A stretch of DNA of 64,000 nucleotides from DTU089 sp964421815 (GTDB taxonomy: Bacteria > Bacillota > Clostridia > Oscillospirales > Acutalibacteraceae): NCBI GenBank assembly GCA_964421815.1, contig CAYQYT010000004.1, forward strand, positions 62,001 to 126,000, read 5' to 3'. The notes under the pieces are model-generated. The model was not told the DNA's origin and did no database searches. It saw only the letters and a list, made by a program, of their open reading frames with translations. The position numbers and the translations under genes are program-made. This document shows positions 30,768 through 38,308 of the stretch, in pieces (position 1 is the first letter of the stretch; each line of letters opens with the position of its first letter).

Positions 30768-31124
30768 ATAAAACTCCTTATCTATCAAGGGTTTTGAGTA
30801 TTTCAGCACAAAACAAGCACAAAAATTAAAAAAAGTTATGAGAAAAATTCATTCAATGAACATAGTATATCTTCTTTTATTTTTGTCACCTTCAGTACAC
30901 CATTATATAATTATATTGTAAATAGGATAAATTAAAATTTTACGAAACATTTAATTAAAATTATTTTTCTAAATCTTCCACAACAATATCTAAACTTTTC
31001 ACTCTTTTATCTGTCCGAAATTCTTGACAATTTTCCATCATATTCTGTCAATTTTTATGATAATTATTCACTGAAATATTTATTAAAAACATTAATTTGA
31101 CAATATTTATATTCATTAAAAATA

Positions 31125-31152
31125 TTTACAATTCAATATTGTTTGATATAAT
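31125..31152 (+). promoter_or_regulatory. Promoter of the ABC-DUF1854-darA unit
   Basis: TTTACA (31125-31130), 16-base spacer, TATAAT (31147-31152). The upstream 30768-31124 is AT-rich and shows no gene; it may hold the element end. Confidence 0.65.
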
Positions 31153-31198
31153 GAAGTTGCACAATACAATTCATTTTTGATGTGGGGTGATTACAAAA

Positions 31199-33448
31199 AT
31201 GAAAATGACAACAAACAAGCCCATTCCCGAAAAATACAACTCCCTTATGCAGGAACACGCAGGTGAATATGATGTATTATTTGCGGTAGTGGGTGACCTT
31301 AATCTCAATGGGCGTTATGCAGAATCTTTGATGATATTCACCAAAGATAAACTGATAGCCTTTGATGATTGTTTTGAAAGCAAATTTTATCAGCTTAATT
31401 ATTCGGATATTGAAGTTGCTGAAGTCAAGCGATTATATGGTAACGCGGTTTTCAGAGTAACACTTAAAACAGGTAAGAAACGTTCTATTCTGCGTTTTTC
31501 ATACGCCGCAGCAGAGGTTGCAGATGCCGCCGCTGTTTTCATAAACGCTGTAAACGATGGAGCAGATTTTGAGTATGAAGCCGAAACTGTAAAATCAGTC
31601 TATCACAAGCAAAGGTGCTTCTGCCCGAAATGCGGAAGAAAATTACCAAATCCTGAGGCAGAGTGTATCAACTGTGCAGGTAAGGGTAAAATTGTTTCTA
31701 AATTCGCAAGGTATGTAATACCTGAAAAGAAATCTCTTTTCGTTTGTATGCTCCTTTCGGTGGCAGCAACCGCACTATCCCTTGCACCACCATACATAAC
31801 CAAAATAATGGTTGATGATGTTATTCCCTCAAAAAACTCTGCAAAACTGGTTACAGTATTAGTTTCCCTTTTGGGAATATACATACTTCAATATGTAATG
31901 AATGGTCTGCGTTCCTACAAGCTCAGACTTGCTGGTGACAGAATAACATTAAATCTTAAAAAGGATATATATGAAAAAGCACAATATCTGCCTTTAGGAT
32001 TTTATGATAAAATATCCACCGGCTCTGTTATCAACAGAGTAAACTCCGATGCAGGTGTCATTCAGACATTTATTATGAAAATCACACAGGAGGCAGTTGT
32101 ACAGGCCTTCACCCTTGTGGGACTTGTTATAATAATGTTCAGTATGAGTTGGAAACTTGCACTTTTCTCACTTATACCCGTACCCATTGTGGTTGCTGCA
32201 GGCAGACTTTTCGGTAAAATTATTGGTCCTAAATATATGAGATTGTGGAGAAGGAGTGCATCTATTTCCACAGTACTTGCAAATTCCATTCCCGGTGTGC
32301 GTGTTATTAAAGCCTTCACCAACGAAAGTCAGACAATCAAGAAATTTGAACGATATTGTGATGAGTGGTACAAGGAAGACAAAAAGGTTGCAGTTCCCGC
32401 TGCCGTGTTCCCTTCAGTAATCACATTCCTTGTAACCTGCGGCTCAATTGTTGTTTGGTTTTTGGGTGGACAGATGGTTATAACAGGTAACAGTGAAATT
32501 TCACTTGGTCTGCTTGTTTCATTTGTTTCATACGCAAGTATGTTCTACACACCAATTAACTTTTTTGCAAATATGAGTGACTCATACCAGAACACCCTTG
32601 CATCTGCAGAAAAAATTCTTGATATTGTTGATGCCGAACCCGAAAACAATTTCGGTAAGGGTAACACATTAGAAAGAATGGAGGGCAAAATTGAGTTTAA
32701 AAATGTTAACTTTGCCTTTGACCGTTCCAAAAAAGTTCTTTCAAACATCAATCTCACAATTGAGCCCGGCGACATTGTGGGTATTGTTGGTACTACCGGT
32801 TCAGGTAAATCAACACTCATAAATCTCCTGATGCGATATTATGATGATTATGATGGTGAAATACTTGTTGATGGAGTTAATGTAAAAAATATTGATATGA
32901 AATATTATCGTGACTCCATCGGTTATGTTCAGCAAGAACCACTTATGTTCCGTGATACAATTTTCAATAATATTGCATTCGGTAGCGGTCGTGTTCATGT
33001 GGAACAAGTTATCCACGCGGCAGAAGTTGCAAATGCACACGGCTTTATATCCAAACTCCCTGATGCTTATGACACAATGCTTGGTGAACGTGGCGTAGGT
33101 CTTTCAGGTGGTGAGCGTCAGCGTGTATCTATTGCACGAGCAGTTCTCAAAAACCCCAGCATCCTTATTTTTGACGAGGCTACTGCTGCGGTTGACTCCG
33201 AAACAGAGCACCTTATTCAGGGCGCTATTGAGCGACTCATAAGCGGCAGAACAACTCTTATGATTGCCCACCGGCTTTCAACTCTTCGAAAAGCAAATAA
33301 AATCGTTGTTGTTGATAAGGGTGAAATAATTGAATGTGGCACACCCGAAGAACTTTTGAAAATGAAAGGCAAGTACTATAAGCTTGTTGAAATTCAGTCA
33401 ATGGGTGAACAGTTACAAAAACGCAAAGCTGAAGAAAATTTTGAGTGA
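31199..33448 (+). CDS. ABC exporter with N-terminal PH-like and zinc-ribbon domains
   Basis: A 749-residue half-transporter (permease plus ATPase). Residues 1-130 form a PH-like domain (LMIFTKDKLIAFDD, YSDIEVAEVKRLYGNAVFRV) followed by a four-cysteine ribbon CPKCGRKLPNPEAECINC. Six membrane helices follow (about 165-460). The nucleotide domain has Walker A GTTGSGKST, signature LSGGERQR, Walker B ILIFDEATAAVD and the HRLSTL switch. This three-part architecture occurs next to DUF1854 proteins and has been called a cyanophycin-metabolism-associated transporter in other bacteria; no cyanophycin genes are in this window. The ATG at 31199 has GGGGTGA 8 bases upstream; an overlapping GTG at 31187 is less likely. 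It is coupled to the DUF1854 gene 9 bases downstream. Confidence 0.92.
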   Translation: MKMTTNKPIPEKYNSLMQEHAGEYDVLFAVVGDLNLNGRYAESLMIFTKDKLIAFDDCFESKFYQLNYSDIEVAEVKRLYGNAVFRVTLKTGKKRSILRFSYAAAEVADAAAVFINAVNDGADFEYEAETVKSVYHKQRCFCPKCGRKLPNPEAECINCAGKGKIVSKFARYVIPEKKSLFVCMLLSVAATALSLAPPYITKIMVDDVIPSKNSAKLVTVLVSLLGIYILQYVMNGLRSYKLRLAGDRITLNLKKDIYEKAQYLPLGFYDKISTGSVINRVNSDAGVIQTFIMKITQEAVVQAFTLVGLVIIMFSMSWKLALFSLIPVPIVVAAGRLFGKIIGPKYMRLWRRSASISTVLANSIPGVRVIKAFTNESQTIKKFERYCDEWYKEDKKVAVPAAVFPSVITFLVTCGSIVVWFLGGQMVITGNSEISLGLLVSFVSYASMFYTPINFFANMSDSYQNTLASAEKILDIVDAEPENNFGKGNTLERMEGKIEFKNVNFAFDRSKKVLSNINLTIEPGDIVGIVGTTGSGKSTLINLLMRYYDDYDGEILVDGVNVKNIDMKYYRDSIGYVQQEPLMFRDTIFNNIAFGSGRVHVEQVIHAAEVANAHGFISKLPDAYDTMLGERGVGLSGGERQRVSIARAVLKNPSILIFDEATAAVDSETEHLIQGAIERLISGRTTLMIAHRLSTLRKANKIVVVDKGEIIECGTPEELLKMKGKYYKLVEIQSMGEQLQKRKAEENFE

Positions 33449-33457
33449 GGTGATTAA

Positions 33458-33943
33458 ATGCCCCGATATATTGAAGGTCCTGAAGTTAAATTCACAGAAA
33501 ATGACAAGATTTTTGTTGATGCCGAATTTTACACAGGAGAAAAATTCACAGAACTTGAATTACACAGAATGTTTCCCATAACAGGTCTTACAAAGTACAT
33601 CGCATTGTTAGATAAAGACGGAAACGAAATCGCTGTAATCCGCAATATTGATGACCTTATGCCTAAATCAAAAAAGGTTGTACAGAATTGCTTAACAGAA
33701 TATTATATGATTCCACGAATTACCAGATTCATTAAAATGAGTGAAAAATTCAAAATCTGGATGTGGACTGCAGAAACGGATAAGGGCATTTGCACCTTTG
33801 AAATCAGAAACCATATCACTGCTATCAAGCCACTTTATGACGGCAGAGTGCTTATTAAGGATGCTAACGATAACCGTTATGAGATTCCTGATGTTAATAA
33901 GCTTGATAAAAAAAGTCTTAGTATGATTTTACCCAAATTATAA
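33458..33943 (+). CDS. DUF1854 domain protein, ABC partner
   Basis: A 161-residue soluble protein. The sequence LHRMFPITGLTKYIALLDKD, EIAVIRNIDDL, YYMIPRITRFIKMSEKFKIWMW and FEIRNHITAIKPLYDGRVLI DANDNRYEIPD matches the DUF1854 family, which is found with or fused to ABC exporters of the type encoded immediately upstream. Its beta-rich content and location suggest a cytosolic partner of the transporter. Biochemical activity is unknown. AGTGAGGTGATTAA precedes the ATG. Codon use is the same AT-rich pattern as the upstream gene. Confidence 0.85.
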   Translation: MPRYIEGPEVKFTENDKIFVDAEFYTGEKFTELELHRMFPITGLTKYIALLDKDGNEIAVIRNIDDLMPKSKKVVQNCLTEYYMIPRITRFIKMSEKFKIWMWTAETDKGICTFEIRNHITAIKPLYDGRVLIKDANDNRYEIPDVNKLDKKSLSMILPKL

Positions 33944-33963
33944 TACTGAAAGGATTATTTAAA

Positions 33964-34290
33964 ATGAAACTTTTAATTGCAATAGTTAATAATGATGATA
34001 GTGCAGTTGTTTCCTCTGCACTTACACGCGAAGGTTATACTGTTACAAAATTATCAACAACAGGTGGTTTTCTTATGGTAGGAAACACAACTTTCCTTAT
34101 CGGTGCTGAGGATGATACAGTAACCAAAGCAAAGGAAATAATCAAAACCCACTCTAAGAAAAGAACATCTGTTACATCAACAACCACAGGCTTCGGCACA
34201 GGGCTCCGCGAGGATGATTTCGCAAACGAAATCCCCGTTGGTGGCGCAATTGTCTTCACACTTGATGTTGAAGATGTTGACAAATTCTAA
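33964..34290 (+). CDS. darA: Cyclic-di-AMP receptor, PII-like (DarA/PstA)
   Basis: A 108-residue cytosolic trimeric PII-like protein. It begins MKLLIAIVNNDDSAVVSSAL and has the ligand-binding TKLSTTGGFLMVGNTTFLIG core (Thr/Gly-rich, residues about 27-46) and the C-terminal VGGAIVFTLDVEDVDKF strand. These match Bacillus DarA closely in pattern. The T-loop between about 60 and 90 is rich in Ser/Thr. In most Firmicutes the gene sits near tmk/holB, so its location behind an exporter and DUF1854 is unusual and suggests transport linked to cyclic-di-AMP signalling. AAAGGATT lies 5 bases before the ATG. A terminator follows. Confidence 0.92.
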   Translation: MKLLIAIVNNDDSAVVSSALTREGYTVTKLSTTGGFLMVGNTTFLIGAEDDTVTKAKEIIKTHSKKRTSVTSTTTGFGTGLREDDFANEIPVGGAIVFTLDVEDVDKF

Positions 34291-34310
34291 TTCCATATAT
34301 TTGTATAAAA

Positions 34311-34350
34311 AATCACACCCGCCTACCTTACGGTAAGCGGGTGAATTTTT
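34311..34350. terminator. Bidirectional terminator between darA and rubrerythrin
   Basis: CACCCGCCTACC, 4-base loop, GGTAAGCGGGTG, then T-run on the plus strand. A-rich bases on the left allow use by the converging rubrerythrin transcript. It replaces the rubrerythrin terminator displaced to 30656-30689. Confidence 0.88.
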
Positions 34351-34361
34351 ATAGTTATCTA

Positions 34362-34907
34362 TTAACCAAAATATCTCTCAAGAAGACCTTTGAATGCTTT
34401 GCCGTGTCTTGCTTCGTCACGAGCCATTTCGTGAACTGTGTCGTGGATAGCGTCAAGGTTCTGCTCTTTTGCCATTTTAGCAAGTTCAAATTTGCCGAGT
34501 GTTGCGCCGTTTTCTGCTTCAACTCTCATTTCAAGGTTTTTCTTTGTGGAATCGGTTACCATTTCACCGAGAAGTTCAGCAAATTTTGCTGCATGCTCTG
34601 CTTCTTCATAAGCAGCTTTTTCCCAGTAGAGACCGATTTCGGGATAACCCTCTCTGTGAGCAACTCTTGCCATTGCAAGATACATACCAACCTCTGTACA
34701 TTCGCCCTGGAAGTTTGCACGAAGACCGTCAAGGATTTCCTGGCTAACGCCTTTAGCAACACCAACAACGTGCTCTGCAGCCCAAGTCATTTCTTCGTCC
34801 TTAACTTCAACGAATTTTTCTGCGGGTGCTTTGCAAAGGGGGCATGCTTCGGGGGGATTTTCGCCTTCAACGATCTGACCGCAAACTAAACATTTCCATT
34901 TTTTCAT
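34362..34907 (-). CDS. Reverse rubrerythrin (NADH peroxidase type)
   Basis: A 181-residue iron protein that reduces hydrogen peroxide in the anaerobic cytosol. The rubredoxin-type site is N-terminal (KWKCLVCGQIVEG, EACPLCKAPAEKF), i.e. the reverse order of classical rubrerythrin, followed by the four-helix di-iron domain with FQGECTEVGMYLAMARVAH, YEEAEHAAKFAELL, EMRVEAENG and EMARDEARHGKAF, giving the E/H ligands. It lies 37 bases after the PerR-like gene on the same strand and is probably in its operon. The last 59 bases are duplicated at 30709-30767; the intact 3' end here may derive from the inserted block. Confidence 0.94.
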   Translation of the reverse strand: MKKWKCLVCGQIVEGENPPEACPLCKAPAEKFVEVKDEEMTWAAEHVVGVAKGVSQEILDGLRANFQGECTEVGMYLAMARVAHREGYPEIGLYWEKAAYEEAEHAAKFAELLGEMVTDSTKKNLEMRVEAENGATLGKFELAKMAKEQNLDAIHDTVHEMARDEARHGKAFKGLLERYFG

Positions 34908-34944
34908 AATAAAAGACTCCTTTTAAAATAAATTAAAAACTAAA

Positions 34945-35316
34945 TTATATATTATCCCGACAATCCTTGCAGATGCCGTAATAAACTGTTTTTTGGGACT
35001 CCACAAGATATCCTGAATTTTCGAACACCTTGGGCACTTCATTTTTACAAAAAATGTCAGTTATAACACCGCATTTTCTGCACACAAAATGAATGTGATT
35101 TTCCAAATTGCCGTCATAGTGGACCTTTTTGTCTCCGGTTTCCACAACGGTAACAAGACCCTCGTCCTGAAGTTGACCGAGATTTCTGTAAACTGTTCCC
35201 AGACTGATGTTGGGAATTTCCTCTTTCACTCGGCTGTATATAACATCGGCGGTCGGATGGTCGCAGTAAGATTTCAAAACATTGAGAACCGCGTCCCTTT
35301 GACGTGAACTGCGCAT
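34945..35316 (-). CDS. perR: Fur-family regulator, PerR-like
   Basis: A 123-residue metal-dependent repressor. The N-terminal winged helix has RQRDAVLNVLKSYCDHPTAD and SLGTVYRNLGQLQDEGLV (recognition helix), and the C-terminal half has the regulatory-metal HIHFVCRKCGVI and the structural zinc CxxC pairs CRKC and CKDC. PerR rather than Fur is favoured by the linked rubrerythrin and by the operator that overlaps its own promoter. The protein is shorter than average Fur (about 140) but complete. The family senses peroxide by histidine oxidation; the residues needed cannot be confirmed by eye alone. Confidence 0.88.
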   Translation of the reverse strand: MRSSRQRDAVLNVLKSYCDHPTADVIYSRVKEEIPNISLGTVYRNLGQLQDEGLVTVVETGDKKVHYDGNLENHIHFVCRKCGVITDIFCKNEVPKVFENSGYLVESQKTVYYGICKDCRDNI

Positions 35317-35338
35317 ATTTCCGACTCCTTTCTGTTAT

Positions 35339-35363
35339 ATAAATAGTAACGATTACTATTTAT
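35339..35363. promoter_or_regulatory. PerR/Fur-type operator
   Basis: ATAAATAGTAA, CGA, TTACTATTTAT: an 11-bp perfect inverted repeat. It lies right at the predicted transcription start of the perR-rubrerythrin unit, in the place expected for autorepression. It is AT-rich like PerR boxes but is not the Bacillus consensus. Confidence 0.82.
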
Positions 35364-35369
35364 GTCTAT

Positions 35370-35398
35370 AATATAACAGAGTACAATTCCTTTGTCAA
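35370..35398 (-). promoter_or_regulatory. Promoter of perR-rubrerythrin
   Basis: Minus strand TTGACA (35393-35398), 17-base spacer, TATATT (35370-35375). Same spacing and near-consensus hexamers as the heat-shock promoter; the operator at 35339-35363 begins 7 bases downstream. Confidence 0.85.
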
Positions 35399-35413
35399 CA
35401 CTTTTTCGAGTAT

Positions 35414-35902
35414 TTATTTTAATTTTAAAGAAAAATTCAAAAATTCTTCCTCCATGGCGGAAAGTTCCCTGTAAAACTCCCCTGTTTCCTCGTTAAGAAG
35501 TAAGAATTTTCCCACTCTTTTTACGTATTTTATATATGCCCTGTTGAATCCGTATTCCCCGTTCCTTAAAGGGCAGTCCGCCCTCAAATCAAAAATAACG
35601 GAGATTTCGTCCTTGCCGTCTTTTTCAATAACCAAAGGAAACAGCGGATATATTCTGCATGACAGAGGTCTTTTATTTCTGTCACATACTCCATTGCAAA
35701 CCGCAATTCTTTCCCCCTGTTCATTTTCCATAACCTTAATATTCGGGTCAATAAGATTTTCTTCCCCGGGGAAAAGGAGCATACCCGTCTTTTCATCGCC
35801 CCAACAGCATTTGCCCTTACATATTTTTCCGCAATCGAAATCCAGGGGTGTTGATTTTCGCAAAAGGGAATAACAACTTTTAATAACATTTTCTTTTTTC
35901 AT
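35414..35902 (-). CDS. Cysteine-cluster protein of unknown function
   Basis: A 162-residue cytosolic protein. The conspicuous features are the cysteine motifs CGKICKGKCCWGD (residues about 23-35), CNGVCDRNKRPLSCRIYPLFP and CPLRNG, seven or eight cysteines that look like a metal or iron-sulfur site, in the manner of YkgJ-type zinc/iron proteins. The frame is open to 36115, but the ATG at 35902 has AGAGGT 7 bases upstream and all recognisable sequence lies after it. It is transcribed toward perR without overlap. Proximity to the oxidative-stress genes is suggestive only. Confidence 0.72.
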   Translation of the reverse strand: MKKENVIKSCYSLLRKSTPLDFDCGKICKGKCCWGDEKTGMLLFPGEENLIDPNIKVMENEQGERIAVCNGVCDRNKRPLSCRIYPLFPLVIEKDGKDEISVIFDLRADCPLRNGEYGFNRAYIKYVKRVGKFLLLNEETGEFYRELSAMEEEFLNFSLKLK

Positions 35903-35968
35903 ATAAATACCTCTGATTAAAACGCAAAAATACGCACATAATAAATATTGCAAAGGAGGTTGCAAATT

Positions 35969-36133
35969 ATGAACGAACAGAAAAACAACAGTATCGGTTG
36001 CACGGTTTCCACTTGTGCATACCATTGTAAAGATGCGGACTACTGCACAAAGAACGTTATTGAAGTCGGTGCTTGTAATTGTGATGCAAAGACCGTTGAC
36101 GCGACTTGCTGTCAATCATTCAAGGCAAAATAA
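35969..36133 (+). CDS. DUF1540 domain protein
   Basis: A 54-residue protein whose core IGCTVSTCAYHCKDADYCTKNVIEVG... is the DUF1540 domain, with eight cysteines likely to bind metal. Such small proteins are widespread and abundant in Clostridia, often in sporulation or stress contexts; no mechanism is known. AAAGGAGG lies 8 bases before the ATG at 35969, which is one of the best ribosome sites in this stretch. It is transcribed alone, divergently from the cysteine-cluster gene, and ends at a terminator. A short upstream in-frame extension to 35948 has no ribosome site. Confidence 0.88.
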   Translation: MNEQKNNSIGCTVSTCAYHCKDADYCTKNVIEVGACNCDAKTVDATCCQSFKAK

Positions 36134-36147
36134 ACTTTATTAAACAG

Positions 36148-36178
36148 AAAAATCCGTCCTTTTCGGGACGGATTTTTT
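36148..36178 (+). terminator. Terminator of the DUF1540 gene
   Basis: AAAAATCCGTCC, TTTTC loop, GGGACGGATTTTTT. It also faces the end of the GH110 gene on the other strand. Confidence 0.88.
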
Positions 36179-36213
36179 CCTAACCCCTTATGCACGTAAA
36201 CGTACATACAAGT

Positions 36214-37875
36214 TCAGTTTTTTCGGGGCTCGTCCGTCACAAAATTATCCACCCTGTCCGCAATAACCCACTTGCTGTTTTTGGGGTTTCCTGCGTAGGT
36301 GTTTCCACGCATAACAATATCCGAACTGCAGGAAACATTCACCGCGTGATTGTCATTGAGAACGAACAAATTGTTTTCAATTAAAATATTTCTGTGAACG
36401 GGGCCGTTGTATTTTTTAACCTCGGGCTTTATGAGAATCACATCACCCTCACAGTTCATAAAAGCATTTCCGCGGATTACCGCGTCACAAACGCAGCCGC
36501 TTTCATACCAACTGCACGCGTCGTCGGAAATCAGCACACCGCTCATACCCGTGTTTAAGAATTTATTGTTTTCAATGCGAATTTTTCCGCGAGTTGTGGC
36601 AAGAACGCCCCTTGTAACAACACGGTTAATTGTGTTACCGCTGAATTCGAAGTCGGGATTGGCGGAGACATTTTCAATAACACCGCCCACACCCAATGGT
36701 GCCTCGTATGTGGCAGTTATAATATCGTAATAGTAGTTGTCACGGAGTTTCGCTTTAAGGACCTTTGTTCTGCCGACTTCAACGAGTGTTTTCGGGTCAA
36801 TAAAGGCTATGACATCCCCCTCCCTTATACATTCAAAGCCGTAACTTTGGGGGTGGGGAAATTTAACCGTCAGTTTGTCATTGTTACATTCGACAATTTT
36901 AAAGTGGAATCCGTGAACGTTGCAAGCATCGTCCCCCGCAGAGTCAAAATTGCAATTTTTTACGGCGATTCTGCCCCTGCACATACTGAATTGCAAAAAA
37001 TCCGCACGGGAACAAAATTCCACATCACTGTCCTTAGGGGGAGAGAAATCAAGATTTTCAAGAGTTATTCCCTCAGAATCCTGTGCAACAAGTGCCAGGG
37101 CGGGATTATAATGCTGTTTAACATTTTCAAGGGTTATTTTTTTTGATGAATTTATGAATATTCCCACCTGATCGCGTATGCATGGAAAGGCATAGAACAC
37201 CTGCCCCTCAACAAAATTTTTCGGAAGTAAATATCTTACATTAAAGGTTCTGTCAGATACCCTGCGGATGTTTGATGCTCCGTGTAAGGGGTGGGACGGA
37301 CTGCGATTAAAGTGGAAATAGTTTTCGGGCTTTGCGGTGGGGAACCATAAACAGTTGTTTTTGAACTCCGTAAAGTTCATTTTGTAATCCGTTCCGTACC
37401 AGAAAAGTTCGCCGTTTTCCTCAGTAAAATCGCTTGATTTGTCAATTTCATAGGTAACATAAAAAGGAGAGGCTTTTACAACAGTCAATTTATGCACATT
37501 GGGTTTAACGGTTACTATGGTCAGATTTTTAAGGACTATGTTTTCACAGTTGCTAATAAAAACATTCGTCATATTTCCGTCAATTATGAATACGGAATCA
37601 TTGCAGTCTATTTCCATATTTTTTACGTTTTCAATGGCAAATCCGATTTTTCTTACATTGGGCTTTTCGCCCTCCCGATACTCGTCCTCAGCAATGGTAT
37701 TTGATATAAAAAGTTCTCTTTCTTCAGCATTTTTGCTCAAAAAAACATACTTACCCTTGGGCAGAGTAAGATTTTTGTTCACAGCGGTCTGGGCGGATGT
37801 ATTAAAAAGATTCCTGAATGCCACGGTGGCTTCCGTGTCCGGCTTAACGCTGAAGGATTCGGGATAGATAACCAT
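36214..37875 (-). CDS. GH110-like alpha-galactosidase
   Basis: A 553-residue right-handed beta-helix glycosidase without signal peptide. The GH110 catalytic region is clear: SRADFLQFSMCRGRIAVKNC followed by NFDSAGDDACNVHGFHF near residues 290-325, with the Asp pair in the active site. The N-terminal fibre-like start and the C-terminal repeats (IEVENNxF-like: IRIENNKFLNTGMSG, VIRGNAFMNCEGDV, ILIENNLFVLND) complete the helix. Family members cleave alpha-1,3-galactose from blood-group B or linear Gal-alpha-Gal structures. GAGGTG lies 6 bases before the ATG. Cytosolic location implies that short oligosaccharides are imported. It is divergent from a Gfo/Idh oxidoreductase. Confidence 0.87.
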   Translation of the reverse strand: MVIYPESFSVKPDTEATVAFRNLFNTSAQTAVNKNLTLPKGKYVFLSKNAEERELFISNTIAEDEYREGEKPNVRKIGFAIENVKNMEIDCNDSVFIIDGNMTNVFISNCENIVLKNLTIVTVKPNVHKLTVVKASPFYVTYEIDKSSDFTEENGELFWYGTDYKMNFTEFKNNCLWFPTAKPENYFHFNRSPSHPLHGASNIRRVSDRTFNVRYLLPKNFVEGQVFYAFPCIRDQVGIFINSSKKITLENVKQHYNPALALVAQDSEGITLENLDFSPPKDSDVEFCSRADFLQFSMCRGRIAVKNCNFDSAGDDACNVHGFHFKIVECNNDKLTVKFPHPQSYGFECIREGDVIAFIDPKTLVEVGRTKVLKAKLRDNYYYDIITATYEAPLGVGGVIENVSANPDFEFSGNTINRVVTRGVLATTRGKIRIENNKFLNTGMSGVLISDDACSWYESGCVCDAVIRGNAFMNCEGDVILIKPEVKKYNGPVHRNILIENNLFVLNDNHAVNVSCSSDIVMRGNTYAGNPKNSKWVIADRVDNFVTDEPRKN

Positions 37876-37884
37876 AAAAACACC

Positions 37885-38058
37885 TCAAATATCTACTGTA
37901 TTCATAATACAATAGCCTGCCCGAAAAAGCAATAATATAAATATTACATTTTTATAAAATTCTTTCATAATAAATGCACAAGAAAAGACCACCGCACTTT
38001 GGGCGATGGTCTTTTCTTGAACGAGAAGTTTCTTACTTCCTGCGTATCGTATTGGCAT
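37885..38058 (-). other. Possible small ORF over a hairpin
   Basis: The 433-base gap 37876-38308 holds no obvious gene. One minus-strand frame of 57 codons begins MPIRYAGSKKLLVQEKT after GGGGGAG, but the terminator-like hairpin 37980-38018 lies inside it and the C-terminal part looks like translated noncoding DNA. A short peptide ending near the hairpin, or an untranslated RNA, are both possible. I give it low weight. Confidence 0.2.
37980..38018. terminator. Bidirectional terminator-like hairpin
   Basis: AAGAAAAGACCACCGC and GCGATGGTCTTTTCTT form a stem of about 15 bp, flanked by A- and T-rich runs. It lies in the gap between the divergent GH110 and Gfo/Idh genes, where no terminator would be expected unless a short RNA is made there. 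Confidence 0.75.
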
Positions 38059-38241
38059 ATATATAGTAACTCCCCCTTGTTGTTTCGGTGTTGAGCAAAT
38101 ATGAACAAAATGTTAACATTTAAGCAAATTTCATAATTATTTTTATTATACATAATAATTTTAGGCAATTTAACCACAATGCACATTTATATTTTGTGCA
38201 GATTTCGGAAGCAAAAAAATTAACAAAATGAATTTGAATTA

Positions 38242-38270
38242 TTGAAAGAATCAGCAGAATATGTTAATCT
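38242..38270 (+). promoter_or_regulatory. Promoter of Gfo/Idh gene
   Basis: TTGAAA (38242-38247), 17-base spacer, TAATCT (38265-38270), about 40 bases before the start codon, with a small CCGC-AAAA-GCGG hairpin in the leader. Confidence 0.5.
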
Positions 38271-38308
38271 TATATGGAAGAACCGCAAAAGCGGAACGGA
38301 GGTATATT

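Larger units (their letters stand above)
30768..34361. mobile_element. 3.6 kb insertion in the rubrerythrin 3' end (inferred)
   Basis: The block lies between two copies of the rubrerythrin 3' end and holds the ABC exporter, DUF1854 and cyclic-di-AMP receptor genes, read opposite to rubrerythrin. It is visibly more AT-rich, with more A/T-ending codons, than both sides, and its left 430 bases are noncoding. The arrangement is what site-specific integration into a gene 3' end produces when the element restores the gene. No integrase or transposase gene is inside, so either it has been lost, acts in trans, or the repeat arose from recombination between rubrerythrin copies. Confidence 0.55.

Noticed and set aside
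34341..34889. 182-codon plus-strand frame over rubrerythrin
   Set aside because: Antisense to a complete rubrerythrin gene with all metal ligands; no initiation signals of its own.
35903..36115. N-terminal extension of the cysteine-cluster gene
   Set aside because: The extension runs antisense through the DUF1540 gene and lacks a ribosome site; the ATG at 35902 is well placed.
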